Shown piece by piece: positions 27,265 to 37,019 of a stretch of DNA of 64,000 bases (position 1 is its first letter; each line of letters begins with the position of its first letter). The notes below the pieces were generated by a model. That model was not told where the DNA came from. It did no database searches and saw only the letters and a list, made by a program, of their open reading frames with translations. Origin of the DNA: Desulfonatronum thiosulfatophilum (GTDB taxonomy: Bacteria > Desulfobacterota > Desulfovibrionia > Desulfovibrionales > Desulfonatronaceae); NCBI RefSeq assembly GCF_900104215.1, contig NZ_FMXO01000019.1, positions 1 through 64,000 on the forward strand, written 5' to 3'. A program made the translations under genes and the position numbers.

Positions 27265-28179
27265 ATGCGCTTATCTCATATTACGATCCTGCTTTTGGCG
27301 GCAGGATTGCCGTTCTTTTTCATCAGTTCAATTCATGAAGCGCCCAGTCCCGTCACGCAATTGAACAGTCTTTTTCATTTCCTCTTCTTTGCCCTGTTTT
27401 CCTGGTCCATGGCGCACCTGCCGGCTCTGAGCAAGCATACATTTACTCAGCAGGCAGCTCTCATTCTGGCGACCGTCACAATTCTGGGCGGAGGAATCGA
27501 GTTGATTCAACCATATTTCAACCGCACGGCATCATGGCGGGATTTAGGCGTCAACCTTCTTGGGGCGTGCTTCGCCCTGTCGTTTCTGGTTCCCAAGGGG
27601 CGTAACCTGGGCTCATATCTGTACAGAACCGCCCAGGTTACGGTGCTGACGCTTTGCCTGATCCAGTTCTACGAGCCGTTTACAAACTTCTGGGACATGA
27701 ATTTGGCTGCCCGACAATTTCCCGTACTCAGCGATTTTGAAACATCCTTCGAGGCGAGGCGCTGGTCCAGAGGGATGATTGATTCCGATTTCTCCAGACA
27801 CGGCACGGCCTCTCTGCGTGTACGGCTGGGTACCCAATTGTATTCCGGCACCACCATGATCCGAAGTTTCGGCGATTGGCAAGGCTATGCTGCTTTGGCC
27901 CTGAGCATTCACAATCCAGGGCCCGGGCCACTGCAGATGACCATCTCCATTCGGGACAGAAAACACGATATCCGCGGGGGAGCCTATCACGACCGCTACA
28001 ACCGTGAATTCAAGCTGGCCCAGGGATGGAATGAACTGCGTATCCCCCTCTCGGATATTGAAACCGCGCCTGCCGGACGGCGTCTGGACTTGTCGCAGGT
28101 GACGTCAATGGCCGTCTTTGCCGTTAAAATGCCGGAACCTCGAGTCATCCATCTGGACAACGTACGGCTGATTCCATAG
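27265..28179 (+). CDS. VanZ-like membrane protein with C-terminal carbohydrate-binding-like domain
   Basis: A 304-residue protein. The N-terminal part (residues about 1-140) has four membrane helices and the VanZ pattern (LNSLFHFLFFALFSW, GGGIELIQPYFNRTASWRDLGVNLLGA). After a fifth helix it carries a beta-rich domain of about 150 residues (SDFETSFEARRW to HLDNVRLIP), which resembles carbohydrate-binding modules ending in a strand that contacts a structural ion. It may hold the polymer near the membrane. This fusion occurs in other EPS loci, though its role is not established. Confidence 0.72.
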   Translation: MRLSHITILLLAAGLPFFFISSIHEAPSPVTQLNSLFHFLFFALFSWSMAHLPALSKHTFTQQAALILATVTILGGGIELIQPYFNRTASWRDLGVNLLGACFALSFLVPKGRNLGSYLYRTAQVTVLTLCLIQFYEPFTNFWDMNLAARQFPVLSDFETSFEARRWSRGMIDSDFSRHGTASLRVRLGTQLYSGTTMIRSFGDWQGYAALALSIHNPGPGPLQMTISIRDRKHDIRGGAYHDRYNREFKLAQGWNELRIPLSDIETAPAGRRLDLSQVTSMAVFAVKMPEPRVIHLDNVRLIP

Positions 28180-28266
28180 CCGGAGTTGCCGGACAAAGTC
28201 GGGCAAAAGAGCATCGGGAGCTCCGGTCCCTGCGGCGTCAGGCATCGTTCTTGCTCATCCTCTTGG

Positions 28267-29097
28267 ATGCAGAACTACCTGACCATTGACGTGGAGGACT
28301 ATTTTCAGGTCAACGCCTTCAGCCGCATCATCAAACGGGAAGAATGGGACCACCTTTCCCGACGTGTCACGACCAATACTTCTCGCATTCTCCAAATCCT
28401 GGACAAGTACCAGGTAACGGCAACCTTCTTCATTCTTGGCTGGATAGCGGAAAAGGAGCCGGACCTGGTCCGACGGATTGCCGGACAGGGGCACGTGATT
28501 GGTTGTCACAGCTACTGGCATCGCAATGTCTTTGATCTGACCCCGGAAGAGTTCCGCACGGACACGGAGCGGAGCAAGACACTCCTGGAGCAGCTCAGCG
28601 GTGGATCCGTTACCGCCTACCGCGCCCCCAGCTATTCCATCACCAGCAAGTCTCTCTGGGCCCTGGATATTCTGCATGAAGTCGGGTTTAGCACCGATTC
28701 AAGCATCTTTCCCATCCATCACGACACCTACGGCATCCCGGACGCGCCACGTTTCCAGTACGACCTGCCTCAGCCGGGGATGGTCGAATTCCCTGTTTCA
28801 ACGGCCAAGATCATGGGGAAGAACATCCCCGTCTCCGGCGGCGGTTATTTTCGGCTCTTTCCCTACTGGTTCAGCAATTGGGCCTTGAAACGCATCAACA
28901 CTATCGAAAGACGCCCTTTCATCTTCTACCTCCATCCCTGGGAGATTGATCCGGAACAGCCCAGATTCAACAAGGCTTCACCTTTCTCCAGATTTCGCCA
29001 CTACAACAATCTGGACAAGACGCAAGCGCGTTTTTGCAGACTGCTCAGGGACTTCTCCTTCGGCCCGCTGCCCTCCGGACATGAACAGGATCGATGA
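28267..29097 (+). CDS. Polysaccharide deacetylase (PEP-CTERM/EPS-associated)
   Basis: A 276-residue NodB-homology (CE4-like) protein. It opens with LTIDVEDYFQV, where the second Asp is the catalytic base. It has the metal motif HSYWHRN, RAPSYS (the motif-3 Arg), and FYLHPWE near the C-terminus. It would remove acetyl groups from the growing or exported polysaccharide. The family usually begins at this point, so ATG 28267 was taken although its ribosome site is weak; the frame upstream to 28186 is not protein-like. There is no signal peptide, so it acts in the cytoplasm or leaves by another route. Confidence 0.9.
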   Translation: MQNYLTIDVEDYFQVNAFSRIIKREEWDHLSRRVTTNTSRILQILDKYQVTATFFILGWIAEKEPDLVRRIAGQGHVIGCHSYWHRNVFDLTPEEFRTDTERSKTLLEQLSGGSVTAYRAPSYSITSKSLWALDILHEVGFSTDSSIFPIHHDTYGIPDAPRFQYDLPQPGMVEFPVSTAKIMGKNIPVSGGGYFRLFPYWFSNWALKRINTIERRPFIFYLHPWEIDPEQPRFNKASPFSRFRHYNNLDKTQARFCRLLRDFSFGPLPSGHEQDR

Positions 29098-29101
29098 AGT
29101 C

Positions 29102-30160
29102 ATGCCGCGGCGATTCCAGATAAAAAGCCAGTTTCTTTCGGAATCAGCGTATCCCGCCTGGGACCGATACGTGCTCCACCACGAACATGGCAGCCCATAC
29201 CTGACGACTGCGTGGAAAAAGGCGGTGCAGGTGGGCTATGGCCATAAAACATCATATTTGGCGGCATTTTCGGGTTCTGACGTTGTCGGCTCTTTGCCCT
29301 TGGTGACGGTCAAGCCTCCACTGGTCAAAAATCGATTGGTTTCCTTGCCCTTTTGCGACTTCGGGGGATTGCTGGCCGATGACCCGGCGGTGGCGGAAAA
29401 CCTTTTAAACCAAGCTCTGAAGCTGGCCGCGGATCAGCGCGCGGATCTGGAGATACGCTGCCCTGCTCCAGCAGGGGCAATTCTCTCTCATGGCGGATTT
29501 ATCCAGACTACGAACAAATGCCGAATGCTGCTGGCACTGCCGAGTACGGCGGATGAACTTTGGTCGGGATTCAAATCAAAATTACGCAGCCAGATCAATC
29601 GGGCGGAGAAGAACGGGCTGACGTGTCGTCTGGGAGGCAGCGAACTCCTGAACGACTTTTACCAAGTATTTACAAGAAACATGCGCGACCTGGGCTCCCC
29701 CGTCCATGGCAAGTCATGGTTGACCGCGATTATTCAGGCCTTTGGCAAGCAGGCTGTGGTGGGCGTGGTCTATGCAGGAAATTCACCCGCTGCCGCCGGA
29801 ATCATTCTCTGCCACGGGCGAACCGTATCCATCCCATGGGCTTCGGCTCTGCGGGAATTCAACCGGCTCAGTCCAAACATGCTGTTGTACTGGACCTTCC
29901 TGAAGTTTGCCGCTGACAGCGGTTGTTCGTCCTTCGATTTCGGCAGGTCCACTCCCGGGGAAGGCACCTACTCCTTCAAAAAACAGTGGGGTGCGGCGCC
30001 TGCCCCTCTGGCTTGGTACAGACTGGGGACAGCGAGATCACAGGCAGACGAACAAACGAACGGCTCCCTTCGCCGCACCATGGAATCCGTCTGGAAATGC
30101 CTGCCGTTGCCGGCGGCAAATATACTGGGACCATGTCTGCGCAAATATATCGACCGCTGA
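29102..30160 (+). CDS. FemAB-like / GNAT-fold protein of PEP-CTERM loci
   Basis: A 352-residue protein of the FemAB family (two GNAT-like halves). Visible parts are ESAYPAWDRYVLHHE near the start, KSKLRSQINRAEKNG in the middle and SFDFGRSTPGEGTYSFKKQWGA near the end. The last segment is the conserved block of exosortase-associated FemAB proteins. It may transfer an aminoacyl or acyl group. ATG 29102 has AGGA 12 nt upstream; ATG 29081, overlapping the deacetylase gene, is an alternative. It belongs to the same tightly packed operon. Confidence 0.85.
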   Translation: MPRRFQIKSQFLSESAYPAWDRYVLHHEHGSPYLTTAWKKAVQVGYGHKTSYLAAFSGSDVVGSLPLVTVKPPLVKNRLVSLPFCDFGGLLADDPAVAENLLNQALKLAADQRADLEIRCPAPAGAILSHGGFIQTTNKCRMLLALPSTADELWSGFKSKLRSQINRAEKNGLTCRLGGSELLNDFYQVFTRNMRDLGSPVHGKSWLTAIIQAFGKQAVVGVVYAGNSPAAAGIILCHGRTVSIPWASALREFNRLSPNMLLYWTFLKFAADSGCSSFDFGRSTPGEGTYSFKKQWGAAPAPLAWYRLGTARSQADEQTNGSLRRTMESVWKCLPLPAANILGPCLRKYIDR

Positions 30161-30165
30161 TCATC

Positions 30166-31371
30166 ATGCTTCTCTACAATATCCCACCCGCCGAAACACG
30201 TCTTTCCTGGACCGCCTTGTCCAAGGGCTTCATCCCGGGGCGGTCTGATTTTTCCGGAAAAATACGGAATCTGACCTCAGGCCGCGCATGCATTCTCGCA
30301 GGCAGCGCCAGGATTTTGCTGTATCTGCTTTTCAAGGAGTTGCGCGGCCAAGCCGGGCCGGAAAAATCTGAAGTCCTGCTTCCGGGCTACACCTGCTATT
30401 CCGTAGCCGCGGCCGCGGTCAAAGCCGGGTTGCGTGTGGCCCTGTATGACCTGAATCCGCGAACATTCCAACCAGACCTGCATAGTGTGGAGCGTGCGCT
30501 TTCGGATCGCACCCTGGCCGTGGTGGGCCAGCATCTGTTGGGGATGCCCGCGGACCTCGAACCGTTGATTTCCGCGGCACAGCGGCACGGTGTTTGCTTA
30601 ATTGAGGATTCAGCGCAGTTCATGGCTTCCAACCAGACGAAGCAATTTTCGACTGGGGCTGATTTCACCGTTTACAGTTTCGGCCGGGGAAAACCTCTGC
30701 CCCTGGGCGGCGGCGGAGCTTTAATCGCAAACAGTCCAAAGGCGACTACTCCGTTGAAGCGCATTGCAGAAGCGGTTTTGACATCTCCGAACGGTTCCAA
30801 AGGCCCCATGGCTCCTGCGATGACACGCATCATGTCCTGGCCGCGTCTGTACTGGATGCTGGAAAAACTGCCCATAGGCCTGGGTCGAACTGTTTATGAT
30901 CCCGGCTTTCCCGTGACGTCCATGGCCGCGGCGTTGCAACGCATAGGGACAGCAGCTTTGTCCGATCTTGCATTGTTGAATCAACATCGGGCCATGATCG
31001 GAGAGATCTACATCAAGGGCTTTCAATCAGGTCCGACGCAAGGATCATTGAGTTACGTACCAAGCTGCGTCCGTTTCCCGATCCTGGTCCGTTGCCGGGA
31101 CAAGATGCGTCAGTTGGCAGCCTATGGAGTCAGACGTCTCTATCCAATGGCTCTGGTCGACCTGCCGGCACTGCGTTCCAGGCTGGCCGATCCTGTTCCA
31201 AAGACCTTCGGCGCCAGGGAAATCGCCCAGCGAATGGTCACCCTGCCCACTCATCTGGGCGTGGATCAAAGGTTGGCTGAAATAATTGTCAATATAGCTC
31301 AAGCGGCATTTGAAGACATACAAACCGTCACGTCCGTAACGTCAACCTCTGGGACCAAGAAAACTCCATGA
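30166..31371 (+). CDS. DegT/DnrJ/EryC1-like PLP aminotransferase
   Basis: A 401-residue PLP-dependent sugar aminotransferase homologue. It has VLLPGYTCYSVAAAAVKAG, IEDSAQ (cofactor-contacting Asp) and SFGRGKPLPLGGGG, which aligns with the SFHxxKxxxxGEGG motif, so the PLP Lys is kept. It differs from classical members in having Gly for the Glu of GEGG. It would make an amino sugar for the polymer, or, as for some divergent members, have another role. A start at 30133 within femAB is also possible. It overlaps the next gene by ATGA. Confidence 0.78.
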   Translation: MLLYNIPPAETRLSWTALSKGFIPGRSDFSGKIRNLTSGRACILAGSARILLYLLFKELRGQAGPEKSEVLLPGYTCYSVAAAAVKAGLRVALYDLNPRTFQPDLHSVERALSDRTLAVVGQHLLGMPADLEPLISAAQRHGVCLIEDSAQFMASNQTKQFSTGADFTVYSFGRGKPLPLGGGGALIANSPKATTPLKRIAEAVLTSPNGSKGPMAPAMTRIMSWPRLYWMLEKLPIGLGRTVYDPGFPVTSMAAALQRIGTAALSDLALLNQHRAMIGEIYIKGFQSGPTQGSLSYVPSCVRFPILVRCRDKMRQLAAYGVRRLYPMALVDLPALRSRLADPVPKTFGAREIAQRMVTLPTHLGVDQRLAEIIVNIAQAAFEDIQTVTSVTSTSGTKKTP

Positions 31372-32495
31372 TTGAAATCTTTTTCTGGGTTTGCTTCCTG
31401 CTCCTCTTCTACGCATTTATCGGCTACCCTGCCCTGATATGGATCTTTGCGCGAACGGCAGGACAACGTTCGAGGTTTGATGAGCGTCGCATTCCCACTG
31501 TGAGCATGCTTCTTTCCGTCTACAACGAGGAGCAGGTGATCAGGAGCAAGCTCGAAAACTTTCTGCAGCTGGATTATGATTCGCAAGCCTTGGAAATGAT
31601 CGTTGTTTCGGATGGTTGTTCGGATGGGACCGAGGCCATTGTCGCATCATTTGATTCACCGCGAATCAGACTGATCGTCCAGGAGGAGCGCGGAGGCAAA
31701 ACCCTGGCTCTGAACCGGGCCGCCGCCGAAGCGAAAGGCGACATCCTGGTATTTACGGACGCCAATTCCATGTTTGCTCCGGATGCCTTGCGCAAGCTGA
31801 CCCGACATTTCGCGGACCCTGAAGTGGGACTTGTCAGCGGTCGATCAGTCTACCTGGATGCACGGAACAATACGGAACATTCCGGGGGAGTCTATCGGCA
31901 ATACGAAGATTTCATCAAGGAGCAGGAGAGTGGCACGGTATCCATTGTCGGAGCGGACGGCGCCATATACGCTCTACGCGCGGATCTCTACCAGCCGCTG
32001 CCGGCGGAGTACATCAATGATTTCATTCATCCTCTGCAAGTCGTTTGCAGGGGGCTTCGGGCCGTGCAGGAATCCGAGGCCTTGTGCCGGGAAGTTCAGG
32101 ATGGTGATGCGGGCAAGGAACTGCAACGCCAGACGCGAATCATGGCCCAATCCTGGCTGATCGTGTTCTCGCAGGCTAAAAATTTGCTCCATGCCGGCCG
32201 TGTGGGCCATTTCTGGGCCATGATCTCGCACAAGGTGCTGCGTTGGATCACGTTGCCTCTTATGGCGGCGTTGCTGTTCTTCAATCTCTTGTTGCTGGAT
32301 GAAGGTCTCAGGTATCAGATCCTGTTCACGATCCAGTTCGGTTTCTATCTGGCGGTCATCGCCGGTTGGAGGCGCACCGAAGGACTGTTGCGTGTTCCAG
32401 CCATGTTCACGTTGCTTCATGCCGCTGCAGTGCTGGGTTTGTGTCGGCTGATGACCGGTCAGGTCTTCATCACATGGGATCCAAGAAAACAATGA
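31368..32495 (+). CDS. Glycosyltransferase family 2, membrane-bound
   Basis: A 375-residue GT-A enzyme. It has an N-terminal helix (residues 4-27), a GT2 domain with VSMLLSVYNEE, VSDGCSDGT and FTDANSMF (the DxN/DxD-type metal motif), and a C-terminal block of three to four helices from about 285. This is the layout of processive or membrane-embedded GT2 enzymes. The acceptor motif QxxRW is not evident; the corresponding region has ELQRQTRIMAQSW. It overlaps the aminotransferase gene by 4 nt. Confidence 0.87.
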   Translation: MIEIFFWVCFLLLFYAFIGYPALIWIFARTAGQRSRFDERRIPTVSMLLSVYNEEQVIRSKLENFLQLDYDSQALEMIVVSDGCSDGTEAIVASFDSPRIRLIVQEERGGKTLALNRAAAEAKGDILVFTDANSMFAPDALRKLTRHFADPEVGLVSGRSVYLDARNNTEHSGGVYRQYEDFIKEQESGTVSIVGADGAIYALRADLYQPLPAEYINDFIHPLQVVCRGLRAVQESEALCREVQDGDAGKELQRQTRIMAQSWLIVFSQAKNLLHAGRVGHFWAMISHKVLRWITLPLMAALLFFNLLLLDEGLRYQILFTIQFGFYLAVIAGWRRTEGLLRVPAMFTLLHAAAVLGLCRLMTGQVFITWDPRKQ

Positions 32496-32583
32496 CCAGT
32501 TTTGACACCGCGGAGCATTCCAAGAGTAGATTTTCTTTTGCGGGCGTTAATACGGTCTACAAGAATTAGGATGATGTCTGATA

Positions 32584-34500
32584 ATGCACAAATTTAAAAA
32601 AATTCTTTCCTTGCTCTCCAGGCGTGAACGCCTGAAGGTGTATTTGCTGTTTCTGGCAATGCTGTCCACGGCACTGGTTGACATGCTCAGCATTGCCTCT
32701 GTCATGCCGTTCATGGCTGTTGTGACGAATCCGCATGTTATAGAGACAAACCAATATCTGCAAATGATCTACCAACGATTTGAATTCACAAGCGCAAATC
32801 AATTTCTAATTTTTATCGGAATCGCTGTACTGATACTGATTGTTTCGTCCAACTTGCTGCGTCTGGTTTCCATGTGGTTCAACACGCGATTTATCCATTA
32901 CTGCAAAGCAAACCTGTCTCGGAAGATGCTCCAATTTTACATGATGCAACCGTATCAGTTCTTCTTGACCCGAAATACGTCCAATATGGGCAAGAATGTT
33001 CTTGAGGAAGTTTCACGGGTCATCTACAGCGTTCTGCAGCCGATATTGGCCATAGTTGCCAGAGGGACCATCACGGTGCTCATTTTCGCGATGCTTGTGG
33101 CGGTGGATCCTGTTCTGGCCTTGATGGTCGTGCTGATTCTTGGAGGGAGCTATGCCATGATCTTCATTTCTGTGCGCAGGGGATTGGACACCCTCGGCAA
33201 AAGACGTGCCCAGGCCAATCGAGGCCGCTTTCAGACGGCGTCTGAAGCGCTTTGCGGGATCAAAGATCTGAAGATCATGGGGCGGGAAAAAATTTTTCTG
33301 GATAAGTTTGCGTCGTACAACCGAGAACTGGCGCATACGGAGAGCAGGCTTGCGGTGATCACGCAGGCTCCCAAATTCGCTTTGGAGGCCATAGGTTTCG
33401 GCGGCATCGTCCTGATCGTGGTCTACTTCCTGTTCTCGGCCAGCCAGACATCGGAGATCATCCCGCTGCTGGCGTTGTACGCCTTTGCCGGCTATCGGCT
33501 GATGCCCGCACTTCAAACCCTGTTCACCAACGTCACGACGATGCGTTTCAACTCCGCGGCCCTGGACGCGCTCCTCGAGGATATGCAGGAGAAAACGGGC
33601 GCCCTGGACAGTCCGTTGCTTGGTCAGGTGGAACGACTGCCCATAATCAAGGAGATAGTCCTGGAGAAGGTCACCTACAGCTATCCGCAAGCTGCCGACC
33701 CGGTTTTGCATGAATTGGGCCTGCGTATCGAGGCGAACACGACCGTGGGTTTTGTCGGAGCCACCGGCTCCGGAAAAACAACCACTGTTGACGTGATTCT
33801 CGGACTGCTTGCTCCTCAAAGCGGTCAACTGCGGGTGGACGGAGTGCTGCTGGATGAAGATTTGATGATTCGTTGGCAGCGAAATATCGGGTATGTGCCG
33901 CAATTCATTTACCTGACGGATGATACGGTGGCCAGGAACATCGCTTTTGGCGTGGGAGAGTCGGATTTGGATCTCGAGGCCGTGGAGCGGGCGGCCAGAA
34001 TCGCCAATTTGCACGATTTCGTGACCAAAGAGCTTCCCCATGGCTACCAAACCCAGGTGGGCGAACGCGGCGTCCGGCTCAGCGGCGGTCAGCGGCAACG
34101 TATCGGGATTGCCAGAGCCTTGTATCATGATCCGCAAGTGCTGATTCTTGATGAAGCCACCAGTGCCCTGGACAATGTGACCGAGGAACAGGTCATGAAG
34201 GACATTCAGAGCCTGGCACGGAAAAAAACCATTCTGATGATCGCTCACAGGCTGAGTACGGTTCGGGATTGCGACACGATATTCATGCTGGACAAGGGAC
34301 GACTTGTGGCCTCCGGCTCTTATGACGATCTTATCGAAAGCAATGAGCATTTCCGGCAGATTGCGCGCCGGGTCGACTTCGATGGAAACGGCAAAGGCGA
34401 AGCTCGTGAGAAACGAAAGACCGGCGATATTGAGGCAACTGCCAATTTCCCCCGGGTTCCAGGGGAAGGGCGCGGCTTTTCTTCGGAACCTCTCTCATAA
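32584..34500 (+). CDS. ABC transporter, permease-ATPase half-transporter (flippase-like)
   Basis: A 638-residue exporter-type ABC protein. Six membrane helices occupy residues about 15-310. The ATPase domain follows with Walker A GATGSGKTTTVD, signature LSGGQRQRIGIARAL, Walker B VLILDEATSALD and the H-loop AHRLST. It resembles MsbA/PglK-type lipid-linked oligosaccharide flippases. No separate wzx was seen in the window, so it is the best candidate for moving the polyprenol-linked repeat across the membrane. A 60-residue charged tail follows the ATPase domain. Confidence 0.87.
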   Translation: MHKFKKILSLLSRRERLKVYLLFLAMLSTALVDMLSIASVMPFMAVVTNPHVIETNQYLQMIYQRFEFTSANQFLIFIGIAVLILIVSSNLLRLVSMWFNTRFIHYCKANLSRKMLQFYMMQPYQFFLTRNTSNMGKNVLEEVSRVIYSVLQPILAIVARGTITVLIFAMLVAVDPVLALMVVLILGGSYAMIFISVRRGLDTLGKRRAQANRGRFQTASEALCGIKDLKIMGREKIFLDKFASYNRELAHTESRLAVITQAPKFALEAIGFGGIVLIVVYFLFSASQTSEIIPLLALYAFAGYRLMPALQTLFTNVTTMRFNSAALDALLEDMQEKTGALDSPLLGQVERLPIIKEIVLEKVTYSYPQAADPVLHELGLRIEANTTVGFVGATGSGKTTTVDVILGLLAPQSGQLRVDGVLLDEDLMIRWQRNIGYVPQFIYLTDDTVARNIAFGVGESDLDLEAVERAARIANLHDFVTKELPHGYQTQVGERGVRLSGGQRQRIGIARALYHDPQVLILDEATSALDNVTEEQVMKDIQSLARKKTILMIAHRLSTVRDCDTIFMLDKGRLVASGSYDDLIESNEHFRQIARRVDFDGNGKGEAREKRKTGDIEATANFPRVPGEGRGFSSEPLS

Positions 34501-34548
34501 CGGAGTTGAAATTCGGATCTGGTTGGCAGCGGGAGCGAGTGACGTTTC

Positions 34549-35748
34549 ATGGCGACAATTCTTGTATTGAATCATCAAGCTCCGTTTCCGGTGCGCTGCG
34601 GGAATACGTTGCGGGTCTACAATCTCTGCAATGTGCTTTCCACGTCCCATTCCCTTGTGGCTTGTTTTTCCGGTGAGAATTCTGACGGATCGGTCCCCTT
34701 GTCGCCCACGGCCGGAGACGTTTTCCGGAAGAGCTTGGTCCTGCCGCGAATGAACGGCAAAGCATCCTGGAAGCGTTTCCTGCGACCGCTGGAAGGGCAT
34801 CTGGTCAAACGTTTCAATCCTTCCTTCTGGAAACAGATTCGAAACGAACTGATGAGAGTGATCGATGGGGAAAAAGCGGACGCCGTGCTCGTCACCAGCT
34901 TGAAAATGGCCGAATTCGTAGCTGGAATGAACTTGAACAACACCCGAACAGTGCTGGATATCTGCGACAGCCGGACCTTGACCCTTGAGCGAGAATACGC
35001 GGCGGATCAACAAATGAATTATTGGGAGAGAATGCATCGGCGTCTTTACCTGGCACGTGCCAGGAGGGATGAGCGAAACGTTACGGAAAAATTTGATGCC
35101 GTGACAGCTGTTTCCCCGGTAGACTTGGCTCGTCTCAAGGCCCTGAACCGCCAACATGGCAAGCTGCATCTCGTTCCCAACGGCGTACGTCTTCCGGCAC
35201 AGGTACCTTGTCCGGAACAAAAGCGGGCTGTGATTTTCTGGGGGGCCTTGGATTTTCCGCCCAATTCCACGGCAGTGCGCTATTTTCTGGAGGAGGCATG
35301 GCCAATGCTCCGTCAAAAAGCAGTACGCTGGTATGTTGTGGGGAAAAATGCTCCAGATTGGCTGCTGCAGGCAGCAAAGAAGGATGATGCCTTGATTCTC
35401 ACGGGTTTTCTCGAAGACTTGCATGCTTTTGCAGCAACCGTTCCCGTGATGATCAACCCCATGCGCATGGGCAGCGGTTTGAAGAACAAGGTCCTGGAGG
35501 CGTTTTCCATGGAGCGGGCCGTGGTTTCAACCGATATGGGCATGGAAGCCATTCAGGCTGAAGCCGGCACCCATTATGTCCGCGCAAATACTGGGGTGGA
35601 GTTTGTTGAGAACATTCTGCGTCTTTTGGACAATCCACAAAGATGTCGTGATCTCGGACTTGCCTCTAGATCGATGGTGGCGAGGGAGTATACCTGGGAA
35701 AAGGCAGCTTCGCGCCTGGAACCACTTTTGATCGGGGAGCCAAAATGA
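34549..35748 (+). CDS. Glycosyltransferase, stp1 / PEP-CTERM-associated type (GT4-like)
   Basis: A 399-residue GT-B enzyme. It has the N-terminal pattern LNHQAPFPVRCGNTLRVYNL and the C-terminal NPMRMGSGLKNKVLEAFSMERAVVSTDMGMEAI. These are the hallmarks of the sugar transferase group that occurs in exosortase loci. A second member of the same group is encoded at 37630. The two probably add different sugars, or work at different steps. It overlaps the ligase gene by 4 nt. Confidence 0.85.
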   Translation: MATILVLNHQAPFPVRCGNTLRVYNLCNVLSTSHSLVACFSGENSDGSVPLSPTAGDVFRKSLVLPRMNGKASWKRFLRPLEGHLVKRFNPSFWKQIRNELMRVIDGEKADAVLVTSLKMAEFVAGMNLNNTRTVLDICDSRTLTLEREYAADQQMNYWERMHRRLYLARARRDERNVTEKFDAVTAVSPVDLARLKALNRQHGKLHLVPNGVRLPAQVPCPEQKRAVIFWGALDFPPNSTAVRYFLEEAWPMLRQKAVRWYVVGKNAPDWLLQAAKKDDALILTGFLEDLHAFAATVPVMINPMRMGSGLKNKVLEAFSMERAVVSTDMGMEAIQAEAGTHYVRANTGVEFVENILRLLDNPQRCRDLGLASRSMVAREYTWEKAASRLEPLLIGEPK

Positions 35749-37019
35749 ACGTTTCCACGCAAAACAACATGTTGTTGTACGGCATCATGCTGCTTGTTCT
35801 GGTGTATGTTGCGAGAATTCAAGAGCTTTTTCAGTTTCTTATTCCATTGCAGTTAGGGAAAATCGCCATTCTCCTGGCACTGACCTTGTTGATGGTCTCG
35901 CCCAAGCCGCCCATGCGGGCATCCCTGTTGAAAATACCGCAGGTCAAGATGGTTCTGGGAATTCTCGCATTATGTCTGATTTCGGTGCCTTTCAGCGTCT
36001 ACCAAGGGCAAAGCTTCAACCATGCGGTGATGGGCTTTCCACGAACCATCCTGTTTTTCTTTTTGCTGATCTATGCCGTGAACAACTTTCACGACCTGCG
36101 AAAGCTGTTTTGGGCATTCATCTTTGGCGTAATGATCCTGGCATATTTCATGATCACCGCCAGCGGCACGGGTCGCCTGGCCGCAAGCGCGACTTACGAT
36201 CCCAATGACATAGCCATGCTCTTCGTCATAACCCTGCCCATTGTCTACTTCTTCATGAACAGCCGGAAAGGCCCCACTAAGCTTGTGCTGATGGGCATAC
36301 TGCTCGCCCTGCTTTTCGCTTTTATCCTCACCGGTTCCAGAGGAGGATTTATCGGTCTGATGGTAATTACGATATTCATCCTGTTTATGGATAAATATAG
36401 GACCTGGCTGACGAAAATTCTGGTGTTGGGCATTGCCGTCCTGGCCTTTTTTCAGTTTGCCCCGGAGACCTATTGGGAACGCATTCGAACCATCACGACT
36501 TATGAAGAAGATTATAATTATTCCGCTGAATATGGTCGCAAGGCGCTGTGGAAGCGGGGAATGCAAATGATGATGCAAAATCCCCTCACGGGGGTCGGCG
36601 CAGCGGCATTCACCACAGGACTCGGTCTTTCCTATGGCGAAGAGGGAGGAAAATGGTTGACCGCCCATAACGCGTTCGTCCAGATCGGAGCGGAACTGGG
36701 AATAGGCGGCTTTGTGCTGTTTATCTGGCTCATCGCGTCCAGCATCCGCTACCTGCGCCGTCTGCGTGCGAAGTATGCCCGGCAGCCAGGCATATTCAGG
36801 GATCATCTCTGGATGGCCACGGCTCTGGAGGTCAGCCTATGGGGATATGTGGCCACGGCAATGTTCCTCTCCGCAGCCTATTTCGTCATGTTTTATTTTT
36901 TGATCGCCATGTGCTGCATTCTCCGAAAACTGGAGATGCAAGTCGAGTTGCAGGAACAGGCCCAGGAGAACCATTCCGGATTGGAAACCCAGCTGCAAAT
37001 CGTTGGAGCTCGGGGATGA
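35745..37019 (+). CDS. O-antigen-ligase/polymerase-like protein (PEP-CTERM type)
   Basis: A 424-residue protein with about eleven membrane segments. It contains the Wzy_C-like region ILTGSRGGFIGLMVI, a long periplasmic loop with the conserved-type Arg (SAEYGRKALWKRG) and NPLTGVGAAAFTTG. This family is proposed to act as polymerase or as a ligase that joins glycan to lipid or protein acceptors. In an exosortase locus it is the natural candidate for polymerising the repeat or joining it to sorted proteins. It overlaps neighbours on both sides by 4 nt. Confidence 0.85.
   Translation: MNVSTQNNMLLYGIMLLVLVYVARIQELFQFLIPLQLGKIAILLALTLLMVSPKPPMRASLLKIPQVKMVLGILALCLISVPFSVYQGQSFNHAVMGFPRTILFFFLLIYAVNNFHDLRKLFWAFIFGVMILAYFMITASGTGRLAASATYDPNDIAMLFVITLPIVYFFMNSRKGPTKLVLMGILLALLFAFILTGSRGGFIGLMVITIFILFMDKYRTWLTKILVLGIAVLAFFQFAPETYWERIRTITTYEEDYNYSAEYGRKALWKRGMQMMMQNPLTGVGAAAFTTGLGLSYGEEGGKWLTAHNAFVQIGAELGIGGFVLFIWLIASSIRYLRRLRAKYARQPGIFRDHLWMATALEVSLWGYVATAMFLSAAYFVMFYFLIAMCCILRKLEMQVELQEQAQENHSGLETQLQIVGARG

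Noticed and set aside
33013-34350. 445-residue open frame on the minus strand inside the ABC transporter gene
   Set aside because: The plus-strand frame has every ABC motif; the minus-strand product has none and is His/Gln-rich, typical of shadow frames.
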